Positions 1 to 5,108 of a stretch of 5,108 nt of DNA are shown here, piece by piece. Position 1 is the stretch's first letter. Every line of letters begins with the position of its first letter. Origin of the DNA: Campylobacterales bacterium (GTDB lineage Bacteria > Campylobacterota > Campylobacteria > Campylobacterales > QNZT01); contig DQSO01000169.1 of NCBI GenBank assembly GCA_015663225.1, forward strand, positions 1 to 5,108, read 5' to 3'. The translations under genes and the position numbers were made by a program. The notes beneath the pieces are model-generated. The model searched no databases and was not told the origin of the DNA. It worked only from the letters and a program-made list of their open reading frames with translations.

Positions 1-465
1 ATTACTTTTCACCTTAGCAATACCAGATGTAGCAGCGATAGCAGAGCTTCCACAAACACCATTTCCTATACCTATCATAAGAGAAAGTTTAGGATTTAGC
101 TTGAAAAGCTTTCCTAGTAAAAGACCCATTCCGATTGTAAATGCCATCCCTAAAACGATGATTAAAATTGTTTTAACACCTAGATTTGCAAGCATTGTAA
201 AGTTGAGATTTATCCCCATCAAAGCGATAGCAAACATCAGTAAATCTTTTTCTGCAAACTTCACACCACTTTTAAATCCAGATTCATCTGCATGAAAAGT
301 ATTATAAAATATATTTCCTACTATCATTCCAACAATGATAGCTACTGTTGAAGTACTAAAAGAGATAAAGTGGGTTATTATACTCGCTAGTATAGCTACT
401 GCAATACTAGAGAGTAGACCTTTTATATATGTTTTATATTTGTAATAATATTTGAATGAAAACAT
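1..465 (-). CDS. YeiH/UPF0324-family putative sulfate exporter, N-terminal part (partial)
   Basis: I translated the reverse strand from the ATG at 465-463; 155 codons stay open to the left edge, so the C-terminal half is missing. The protein starts with a short Lys/Tyr-rich stretch, then shows about five hydrophobic segments (around residues 16-35, 36-54, 74-93, 98-118 and 127-146). The stretch IGNGVCGSSAIAAT (about residues 133-146) resembles the signature of the YeiH/UPF0324 (Cons_hypoth698) family, whose members are inner-membrane proteins annotated as putative sulfate exporters; transport by most of them is not proven. The start sits directly behind the TAG of the MOSC gene with no gap, and an AGGAGA Shine-Dalgarno (473-478) lies 7 nt upstream inside that gene, so the two are surely co-transcribed. 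Export of sulfate or another sulfur anion made by the neighbouring Sox enzymes would fit the place, but this is inference. Confidence 0.85.
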   Translation of the reverse strand, partial: MFSFKYYYKYKTYIKGLLSSIAVAILASIITHFISFSTSTVAIIVGMIVGNIFYNTFHADESGFKSGVKFAEKDLLMFAIALMGINLNFTMLANLGVKTILIIVLGMAFTIGMGLLLGKLFKLNPKLSLMIGIGNGVCGSSAIAATSGIAKVKSN

Positions 466-894
466 CTATATATCTCCTATCCATACTTTGTCATCTACTT
501 TTATATAACCTGATTGAATAATTTTGGAAAATATACCTCTGTCATTTTTCAGAAGTATTGGAAGGTCTTTATTTAGTTTAGCTAGTGAGTTACAGATGGT
601 ACAGTGTTGGGTTATCTCTAATATCACTTCGCCAATATATAGTTTTGAACCGATTGAAAGTGAGTATGGATTGTAGTTTAAAAGTATATTTTCTCCCAGT
701 GAACCACTATCTATAATGATATTACTATTGAGTGCTAAATTATAGCTATCTTGTGAAGCTATAAGGACTGAGCGATTTTGGTTTTTAGCATAAAATTTAT
801 CTTTTATTACACCATATTTATCTAGTGAAATTTTACTTTTTTCCTCTTTTGAAATAAAAAGTTTTATTACATGCCCAACTTGTTTTTTTATCAT
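466..894 (-). CDS. Small MOSC-domain protein
   Basis: This 142-residue protein has no signal peptide and should be cytoplasmic. It is almost entirely one MOSC domain, the fold shared with the C-terminus of molybdenum-cofactor sulfurases and with YiiM/YuaD-type proteins. Visible marks are GVIKDKF followed by NRSVLIAS (residues 28-46), GSLGENILL (64-72), a cysteine pair in TQHCTICNSL (C98 and C101) and a C-terminal GIFSKIIQSGYIKVDD block (120-135). Family members are thought to bind or carry sulfur, or to act on Moco, through a conserved cysteine; the substrate of stand-alone forms is generally unknown. The start ATG has a modest AGGT (901-904) 6 nt upstream. The gene lies back to back with soxC, which encodes a Moco enzyme, and its last codons carry the ribosome binding site of the YeiH-type gene. 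A role in Moco maturation or sulfur handling for SoxC is plausible but unproven. Confidence 0.85.
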   Translation of the reverse strand: MIKKQVGHVIKLFISKEEKSKISLDKYGVIKDKFYAKNQNRSVLIASQDSYNLALNSNIIIDSGSLGENILLNYNPYSLSIGSKLYIGEVILEITQHCTICNSLAKLNKDLPILLKNDRGIFSKIIQSGYIKVDDKVWIGDI

Positions 895-989
895 GTTATT
901 ACCTATTATGTATAATGAATAATTATCTTAACATAAAATTATTAAAATAAGAAAATATTATAAAACTTTGAAAATAATCCTATTTGCTA

Positions 990-1019
990 TTGACATTAGG
1001 TATAACTTTTTATTATAAT
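990..1019 (+). promoter_or_regulatory. Sigma-70-type promoter for the sox operon
   Basis: A perfect -35 box TTGACA (990-995) and a perfect -10 box TATAAT (1014-1019) are separated by 18 bp. The predicted transcription start is near 1025-1027, leaving a leader of only about 23 nt before soxC. No other such match stands out in the 154-bp divergent spacer. Campylobacterota promoters often have a weak -35 element, so a full consensus suggests strong, possibly constitutive expression unless a repressor acts. I see no convincing operator palindrome. The assignment rests on pattern matching only. Confidence 0.7.
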
Positions 1020-1037
1020 ATCTACGATTTAAAACAT

Positions 1038-1044
1038 AAGGAGG
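1038..1044 (+). promoter_or_regulatory. Ribosome binding site of soxC
   Basis: AAGGAGG lies 4 nt before the ATG at 1049. It is a full anti-Shine-Dalgarno match and supports this start, which also leaves a complete twin-arginine signal at residues 23-31. Confidence 0.8.
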
Positions 1045-1048
1045 ATTA

Positions 1049-2386
1049 ATGACAAAGATAAATAAAATTTCTAATAATGATTTAGCATCTAAAGACGAAA
1101 ATTTAAAACTGTCAAGTAGAAGAGACTTTTTTAAAAAAGCAGCTTCATTGTCAGTTGGTGCAGCTGCAGCGGCTAGTGTTGCACCAGTAACTTTGAGTGC
1201 TGATGATAAAGCTATTATGCATCATCCAAAGTGGGGGCAGTCTTGGGGTGATCCAGTTACCAAAAACCTTTATGGTGTTCCATCAAAGTTTGAGCATAAC
1301 AATACTAGAAGATATACAAAACTACTAGCATCTGGTAATTATAGAGCATCTATAGCAGTTACACCTATACATGAGAGTGAAGGTATAATCACTCCAAATG
1401 GTCTTTTCTTTTCAAGAAGTCATGGTGGTACTGCTCATATAGATCCAAATGAGTTTAGACTTATGATAACTGGACTTGTAAAAAAGCCAATAGTTTTAAC
1501 TCTTGATCAGTTAAAAAGGTATCCAAGTGTTACTAGAACACACTTTATCGAGTGTCCTGCAAATGGTGGGCAAGAGTGGAGAAGACCACAATATAACTCA
1601 CTTCAATTTGCAAAAGGTTTTATGGCATGTGCGCAGTGGACTGGTGTATATATCAAAACTATTCTTGAAGACTTAGGTCTTGATAAAAAAGCTCAATGGA
1701 TGCTCGCAGAAGGTAGTGATAACTCAGAGATGGGTAGAAGTGTACCAATAGATAAAATTATGGATGATGCTATGATAGTTTGGGGTCAAAATGGTGAAGC
1801 ACTTCGTCCAGAACAGGGTTATCCAGCAAGACTGCTTCTTCCAGGTTGGGAAGGTAATCTTTGTGTTAAGTGGTTAAAAAGATTGGATTTTGCAGCAGAG
1901 CCTTGGTATGCAAAAGAGGAAACATCTAAGTATACAGCACTTCGTCCAGATGGTAAAGCAATTCAGCATTTTTATGCAAATGAAGTTAACTCTACTGTAA
2001 CTCATCCTTCACCTGAAAAACCATGGGATGTAAAAGATCTGAAAGATGGTGACATGATAGAGATACAAGGACTTGCATGGTCTGGTATGGGAACTATTAC
2101 AACTGTAGATATATCACTTGATGGTGGTAAAAACTATGTTGAAGCAAATATAAAAGGTCTTGTGTTGCCTAAGTGTTGGACAAGATGGAGTTATATGCAT
2201 AAGTATAAAAAAGGTGAAAAGTTACTTCTTACTTCTCGTGCTTTAGATGATGCAGGATTTATTCAGCCTACAGTAGATCAAGAAGTATCAGTAATGGGTG
2301 TTGAGTCTGTTTATCATAGAAATGCTATAGAGACTTGGGAAGTTAATGAGAAAGGGGAGGTAAACCATGTACAAATTAGATCATAA
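1049..2386 (+). CDS. soxC: SoxC, sulfane dehydrogenase molybdenum subunit
   Basis: SoxC is the molybdenum-cofactor subunit of the periplasmic Sox(CD)2 complex, which oxidises the sulfane sulfur bound to SoxY and feeds electrons to SoxD. The 445-residue length fits the family. A twin-arginine signal SRRDFFKKA (residues 23-31) is followed by an Ala-rich hydrophobic stretch up to about A51, as expected for a cofactor-loaded Tat substrate. The sulfite-oxidase fold carries the Mo-ligand cysteine C169 in HFIECPANGG (165-174). Further SoxC-like blocks are GMGRSVPIDK-type text at about 227-236 (here EMGRSVPIDK), QNGEALRPEQGYPARLLLPGWEGN (about 248-271, key residues R255, P256, W268) and WVKWLKRLDF-like text just after (here CVKWLKRLDF). 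The C-terminal third is the Mo-oxidoreductase dimerisation domain. Pro replaces the usual small residue after the catalytic Cys, a mild variation. The gene heads the operon, and its 3' end overlaps soxD. Confidence 0.96.
   Translation: MTKINKISNNDLASKDENLKLSSRRDFFKKAASLSVGAAAAASVAPVTLSADDKAIMHHPKWGQSWGDPVTKNLYGVPSKFEHNNTRRYTKLLASGNYRASIAVTPIHESEGIITPNGLFFSRSHGGTAHIDPNEFRLMITGLVKKPIVLTLDQLKRYPSVTRTHFIECPANGGQEWRRPQYNSLQFAKGFMACAQWTGVYIKTILEDLGLDKKAQWMLAEGSDNSEMGRSVPIDKIMDDAMIVWGQNGEALRPEQGYPARLLLPGWEGNLCVKWLKRLDFAAEPWYAKEETSKYTALRPDGKAIQHFYANEVNSTVTHPSPEKPWDVKDLKDGDMIEIQGLAWSGMGTITTVDISLDGGKNYVEANIKGLVLPKCWTRWSYMHKYKKGEKLLLTSRALDDAGFIQPTVDQEVSVMGVESVYHRNAIETWEVNEKGEVNHVQIRS
2354..2360 (+). promoter_or_regulatory. 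Ribosome binding site of soxD inside soxC
   Basis: GGGGAGG lies 6 nt before the soxD ATG at 2367 and within the last codons of soxC. Together with the 20-nt gene overlap this indicates translational coupling of the two subunits, which act in one complex, and it fixes the soxD start. Confidence 0.75.
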
Positions 2387-3494
2387 ATCAATACTATCAG
2401 CTGTAGCTGTAGTATCATTGCTTGCTACTTCTGCTTTTTCATCTTCAAGTATAGTTTCAAAAGAAGATATAAGTGGTGGTCTACAATATCCAATAGTAAA
2501 AGAGCAAACACATATATACAGAGTTAATCCAAATGCTTATGGTCTGAAACTAAACTATGGTAGAGCACCAACTAAAAATGAGCTAAAAGCTTGGGATATA
2601 GATGTTATGCCTGATGGAAGAGGACTACCAGAGGGTAGTGGTTCGGTAGAGCAAGGTGAAGAGCTTTATGAGGCAAAATGTGTATCATGTCATGGTGACT
2701 TTGGTAGTGGTGGTGGAGGTTATCCTGCACTTTCTAAAGGGAGTGGACCAGAACTACAAAAGACACTTACTAACAATAGATGGAAAGATCCAGAAGCTGA
2801 TGGACCTGTTAGAGTATTTGGTTCATATTGGCCAAAAGCTTCAACAATATGGTGGTATATAAGAGATGCTATGCCTCATACAAAGAGTAAAACTTTGAGT
2901 GATGATGAAGTTTATGCACTAGCTGCTTATATCTTAAGTATTAATGAGATAGAGATTGATGGTAAAGAACTAGATGATGAATATGTACTTAATAGAGAGA
3001 AATTTTTAAAGATAAAAATGCCAAATGAAGATGGTTTTGTTCCAAATATTGATGGACCAAATGCACTTAAAGATGTAAGAGCATTTTATAAAAACCCTAA
3101 AAACTATGGTGCTATAAAGGTAGAAAAATCAAAAAGATGTATGAAAAATTGTCAAGAGCCAACAGCTAAGGTAGCTAGAGTAGTTGGTGCTGGTATTAGT
3201 GACTTTCATCCACCTATATCAGTAGTGAGAGATCTGCCTGAGGTAAAAGTTGATCCATCTCATAAAGTTACATTTGATGCTAAAAGTGCTTATGAAGAGA
3301 GTTGTGTGATGTGTCATGGAAATATTGCTCCAGCTGCTGGAGATAAAGAAGGTTGGAAACCTATTATAGCTAAAGGTATAGATAAAGTTTATACTAACGG
3401 TATAAAAGGAACAAATAATGGTATGCCAGCTTTAGGTGGTACATCACTTAGTGAAGATGAGTTTAAAAAAGTAGTGGATTATATGTTAAAGTAA
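2367..3494 (+). CDS. soxD: SoxD, diheme cytochrome c subunit of sulfane dehydrogenase
   Basis: SoxD is the c-type cytochrome partner of SoxC and takes the electrons released from SoxY-bound sulfane sulfur to the periplasmic cytochrome pool. The 375-residue protein starts with a Sec-type signal peptide (basic residues 3-7, hydrophobic core 9-24, likely cleavage near AFS, residue 25). It has two haem-binding motifs: CVSCH (C105, C108, H109) followed by a Gly-rich loop, with a probable Met ligand in DAMPH (M169); and CVMCH (C313, C316, H317) with a probable Met ligand in NGMPALGG (M353). Between the two domains is a CMKNC pair (C258, C262) without a following His, so it is not a haem site; it may form a disulfide. 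The diheme layout, the size and the position right behind soxC identify it. The start overlaps the soxC end by 20 nt in another frame. Confidence 0.94.
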   Translation: MYKLDHKSILSAVAVVSLLATSAFSSSSIVSKEDISGGLQYPIVKEQTHIYRVNPNAYGLKLNYGRAPTKNELKAWDIDVMPDGRGLPEGSGSVEQGEELYEAKCVSCHGDFGSGGGGYPALSKGSGPELQKTLTNNRWKDPEADGPVRVFGSYWPKASTIWWYIRDAMPHTKSKTLSDDEVYALAAYILSINEIEIDGKELDDEYVLNREKFLKIKMPNEDGFVPNIDGPNALKDVRAFYKNPKNYGAIKVEKSKRCMKNCQEPTAKVARVVGAGISDFHPPISVVRDLPEVKVDPSHKVTFDAKSAYEESCVMCHGNIAPAAGDKEGWKPIIAKGIDKVYTNGIKGTNNGMPALGGTSLSEDEFKKVVDYMLK

Positions 3495-3543
3495 GAACTT
3501 AGTTACAATTAGTTCACAATTAAAATATAAAATATAAATTCTT

Positions 3544-3549
3544 AAGGAG
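3544..3549 (+). promoter_or_regulatory. Ribosome binding site of the DUF302 gene
   Basis: AAGGAG lies 5 nt before the ATG at 3555. The preceding 60-nt spacer after soxD is AT-rich and has no terminator-like hairpin followed by a T run, so read-through from soxD is expected. Confidence 0.7.
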
Positions 3550-3554
3550 TAATA

Positions 3555-4130
3555 ATGAAGATAGTAAAAAATTTACTTGCATTTGTAGGTTTGTTAGTAG
3601 TTTTAACAATATTGGCATTTGTTTTTAAATATGGTGATAGTGTCTTAAAAATGGATCCAAAAGCATTTAATCTTTATATGAAGATGGGTGATGATGTTTT
3701 AACAACTGGTGATCCAGCAAAAGGTATGATTTTAAAGAAAAAACTTATTATTCCTAAAGATTCTACAAAAGCTGAGGCTATTGAAAATGCTATAGAGATT
3801 ATGGATGAAGTAGCAGCTGAGTATGGTTTGGCAATGGTTGATAAAAAGACTATGCCTAGAAAAGGTGGGTTATATACACATATAAGATCTTATTGTTCTC
3901 CAACTATAGCTGATATATTTTTAACTCACTCAGGAGAGTTTATCGGTTTTATGCCATGTCGTGTTGGTATAGTTGAGGATGCAAACGGGGATATTTATAT
4001 ATATACCATGGCATTGGATATGATGATTTCTGGCGGACACACTCTTCCAAAAGAGATGCTTGATTATGCAAAAGAGATAAAAACAGCTATGGAAACTATG
4101 ATAGCAAAAGGTGCTGCAGGGGATTTTTAA
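3555..4130 (+). CDS. Membrane-anchored DUF302-domain protein in the sox operon
   Basis: The function is unknown. The 191-residue protein has one N-terminal hydrophobic helix (about residues 6-24) after a Lys-containing start. It lacks an obvious cleavage site, so it is probably anchored in the inner membrane with its body in the periplasm, beside the Sox proteins. The rest resembles the DUF302 family: an RSYCSPTIAD block (111-120), then GFMPCRVGIVED (131-142) followed by GDIYIYTMALDMM (145-157), the usual 'P-C-R-v-x-v-y-e' plus strand pattern of that family. Two cysteines, C114 and C135, lie within it and are the only ones in the protein; they could bind a ligand, pair as a disulfide or contact sulfur. 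It sits between soxD and soxY in the same direction, so a role in the Sox cycle, for example protecting or reactivating SoxYZ, is a reasonable guess and no more. The DUF302 assignment is from memory of the motif. Confidence 0.75.
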   Translation: MKIVKNLLAFVGLLVVLTILAFVFKYGDSVLKMDPKAFNLYMKMGDDVLTTGDPAKGMILKKKLIIPKDSTKAEAIENAIEIMDEVAAEYGLAMVDKKTMPRKGGLYTHIRSYCSPTIADIFLTHSGEFIGFMPCRVGIVEDANGDIYIYTMALDMMISGGHTLPKEMLDYAKEIKTAMETMIAKGAAGDF

Positions 4131-4173
4131 TCTTATTTGAATAAGTGTAGCTAGTATAAAACAATTTTAATTT

Positions 4174-4180
4174 GAAAGGA
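4174..4180 (+). promoter_or_regulatory. Ribosome binding site that decides the soxY start
   Basis: GAAAGGA lies 6 nt before the ATG at 4187. A TTG at 4172 in the same frame would add five residues (MKGNR), but it overlaps this Shine-Dalgarno and has none of its own. The ATG also places the twin arginines at residues 3-4, as expected for a short Tat signal. Confidence 0.75.
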
Positions 4181-4186
4181 AACAGA

Positions 4187-4639
4187 ATGAATAGAAGAAA
4201 TTTTATAGGATTTTTTAGTGGTGCATTAGCACTATCAGTAGCACCATTGTCAGTTAGTGGCGATGATTATAGAGAGTTAAAACCAAAGGCTTGGGAGGCT
4301 CATAATGTTGAAGATGCTATAAAAGCAATGTATGGTACAACAACTATGATAGAGAAAGATGTAAAGATTAAACTACCAAAAGTTGCATCAAATGGTGGAG
4401 CAGTTCCAGTGAAATTTAGTACAAAAATTCCTGCAAAAAGTATTGCAGTTTTTCAAGATGCAAATCCAGAAGCTACAGTAGCTGTATTTACTGTAGGTAA
4501 GTATGATTTAACTGAATATAGTATAAATATCAAAATGGCTAAATCAGGAAGTGTTACAGTAGTAGTTGAAGGAGTTGATGGAAAGCTTTATTTTGCAAAA
4601 AAATCATTAGAAGTTGCAGCAGGTGGTTGTGAAGGTTAA
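4187..4639 (+). CDS. soxY: SoxY, sulfur-carrier subunit (covalent thiosulfate-binding)
   Basis: SoxY carries the sulfur substrate on a cysteine at its flexible C-terminus, paired with SoxZ in the periplasm. From the ATG the protein has 150 residues, normal for the family. A twin-arginine signal RRNFIGFF (residues 3-10) leads into a hydrophobic stretch to about residue 23; SoxZ, which has no signal, would be co-exported with it. Family marks are NGGAVPVKF (about 79-87), NPEATVAVF (about 103-111) and a DGKLYFAKKSLEV strand before the tail. The only cysteine is C148, in the terminal GGCEG; the textbook tail is GGCGG, so a glutamate replaces the first Gly after the Cys. The block usually read as a TRVRMA-like strand is SINIKMAKSG here, so this is a diverged SoxY, as often seen for copies clustered with soxCD. 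It lies 56 nt after the DUF302 gene and 46 nt before soxZ. Confidence 0.93.
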   Translation: MNRRNFIGFFSGALALSVAPLSVSGDDYRELKPKAWEAHNVEDAIKAMYGTTTMIEKDVKIKLPKVASNGGAVPVKFSTKIPAKSIAVFQDANPEATVAVFTVGKYDLTEYSINIKMAKSGSVTVVVEGVDGKLYFAKKSLEVAAGGCEG

Positions 4640-4685
4640 TCCTATCACAATATTAAAATTAAATAAATATTAAGAAGGAATTTTT

Positions 4686-4994
4686 ATGAAAGTAAAAGCT
4701 AAATTAAAAAATGGTGTAGTTAAAGTAAAAATGATGGCAAAGCATGAGATGTTAACATATAATCAAGCTAAAAAAAGAACAGGAAATAAAGATGATGCAA
4801 ACTTTATCACACACCTTAGTGGTAGTGTAAATGATAAAATAGTTATAGATATGTCAACAAGTCAATTTTTATCTAAAAACCCAATCTTTAAGTTTAAATT
4901 TAAAGGTGATGAGTTTAAAGTGGGTGATCAACTTATTATGACTTGGAAAGACAGAAAAGGTAATACTAAAACTAAAAAAGCAAAGATAAAGTAA
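4686..4994 (+). CDS. soxZ: SoxZ, sulfur-carrier partner of SoxY
   Basis: SoxZ forms the SoxYZ heterodimer and presents the SoxY cysteine arm to SoxXA, SoxB and SoxCD. The 102-residue length is typical. It has no signal peptide and no cysteine, as expected for a subunit exported by hitch-hiking on the Tat substrate SoxY. The sequence is a beta-sandwich-like run beginning KAKLKNGVVKVKMMAKHEM (residues 4-22), with the family's H-x-M region at 20-22, a central ANFITHLSGSVNDKIVID section (38-55) and a C-terminal NPIFKFKFKGDEFKVGDQL block (65-83) followed by MTWKDRKGNTKTKKAKI, close to the usual 'W-x-D-x-x-G' ending. AAGGA (4675-4679) lies 6 nt before the ATG. It directly follows soxY. Confidence 0.95.
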   Translation: MKVKAKLKNGVVKVKMMAKHEMLTYNQAKKRTGNKDDANFITHLSGSVNDKIVIDMSTSQFLSKNPIFKFKFKGDEFKVGDQLIMTWKDRKGNTKTKKAKIK

Positions 4995-5003
4995 GGGTAT
5001 TTG

Positions 5004-5108
5004 ATGAAAAAGATATTTATAGCTATTACAGTTTCAGCAGCTCTTTTATTTGCTAAAGATGCATATAAGCCAAAATTTGAAGCATTGAAAGTTGCTGGTG
5101 CAACATTG
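5004..5108 (+). CDS. Unidentified exported protein, 5' end only (partial)
   Basis: Only 35 codons are present before the right edge. They encode a clear Sec signal peptide: MKK, a hydrophobic core (residues 4-16) and a likely cleavage at LFA, residue 17, followed by KDAYKPKFEALKVAGATL. The ATG is 9 nt after the soxZ stop, and AAGG (4993-4996), overlapping that stop, lies 7 nt upstream, so it is part of the operon and probably coupled to soxZ. The mature start reads like the front of a small periplasmic protein, perhaps a c-type cytochrome or another Sox accessory, but no haem motif or family signature is reached. I do not recognise it. Confidence 0.8.
   Translation, partial: MKKIFIAITVSAALLFAKDAYKPKFEALKVAGATL

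Noticed and set aside
101..295. Plus-strand open frame of 64 codons
   Set aside because: It is antisense to the well-supported YeiH-type gene, has no family resemblance and no Shine-Dalgarno of note; a shadow frame.
904..917. Near-palindrome TATTAT-GT-ATAATG close to the MOSC start
   Set aside because: Pure A/T half-sites of 5-6 bp are expected by chance here and match no operator I know.
957..962. Possible -10 box TATAAT on the minus strand for the MOSC-YeiH pair
   Set aside because: The hexamer is exact but no -35 box stands at 16-18 bp spacing, and the region is so AT-rich that similar hexamers occur several times; the real minus-strand promoter cannot be chosen.
2656..2862. Plus-strand open frame of 68 codons within soxD
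   Set aside because: It lies wholly inside soxD in another frame over the first haem domain and has no features of its own.
3495..3519. Near-tandem repeat TTAGTTACAA / TTAGTTCACAA, with a weak GAACT/AGTTC dyad, in the soxD-DUF302 spacer
   Set aside because: Two imperfect copies of about 10 bp and a 5-bp stem with an 11-nt loop are too short to call an operator, terminator or repeat element.
4132..4145. Inverted repeat CTTATT-TG-AATAAG after the DUF302 gene
   Set aside because: The stem is only 5-6 bp of mostly A-T pairs and is not followed by a T run, so it is not a credible terminator; such repeats arise by chance in this base composition.
4172..4186. TTG start giving a five-residue longer SoxY
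   Set aside because: The TTG overlaps the ribosome binding site of the ATG at 4187 and has no Shine-Dalgarno; the ATG gives the expected short Tat signal.
4650..4672. AATATT...AATATT repeat in the soxY-soxZ spacer
   Set aside because: Low-complexity A/T sequence without G-C pairs or a T run; no regulatory call is justified.

Overview
This AT-rich window (roughly one third G+C, with A/T-ending codons) looks chromosomal and comes from a sulfur-oxidising bacterium. The split Sox gene arrangement, base composition and protein style point to Campylobacterota, probably a Sulfurimonas- or Arcobacter-like organism; that assignment is inference from the sequence alone.

Positions 1-894 (minus strand): two abutting genes. 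A small MOSC-domain protein (466-894) is followed with no gap by the N-terminal part of a YeiH/UPF0324-type membrane protein (1-465, running off the left edge), a family annotated as putative sulfate exporters. Positions 895-1048 form a divergent intergenic region carrying a consensus-quality sigma-70 promoter that reads rightwards.

Positions 1049-5108 (plus strand): a compact thiosulfate/sulfane oxidation operon. The order is soxC (molybdoenzyme sulfane dehydrogenase), soxD (diheme cytochrome c, start overlapping the soxC end by 20 nt), a membrane-anchored DUF302-type protein, soxY and soxZ (the sulfur-carrier heterodimer), then the first 35 codons of an unidentified exported protein. Every gene has a good Shine-Dalgarno sequence and gaps are at most about 60 nt, so one transcript from the soxC promoter could cover them all.

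In the accepted Sox scheme, SoxYZ holds the sulfur substrate covalently on the C-terminal cysteine of SoxY. SoxCD oxidises the bound sulfane sulfur and passes electrons through SoxD haems to the periplasmic cytochrome c pool. SoxXA and SoxB are not in this window and must be encoded elsewhere if the pathway is complete. The flanking genes fit the theme: MOSC domains are linked to molybdenum-cofactor chemistry, and the YeiH-type protein may handle sulfate or another sulfur anion.

The least ordinary points are the DUF302 protein inserted between soxCD and soxYZ, the GGCEG instead of GGCGG tail of SoxY, and the divergent MOSC/YeiH pair. None amounts to a clearly new system; this is a recognisable soxCDYZ locus with accessory genes of unknown role.
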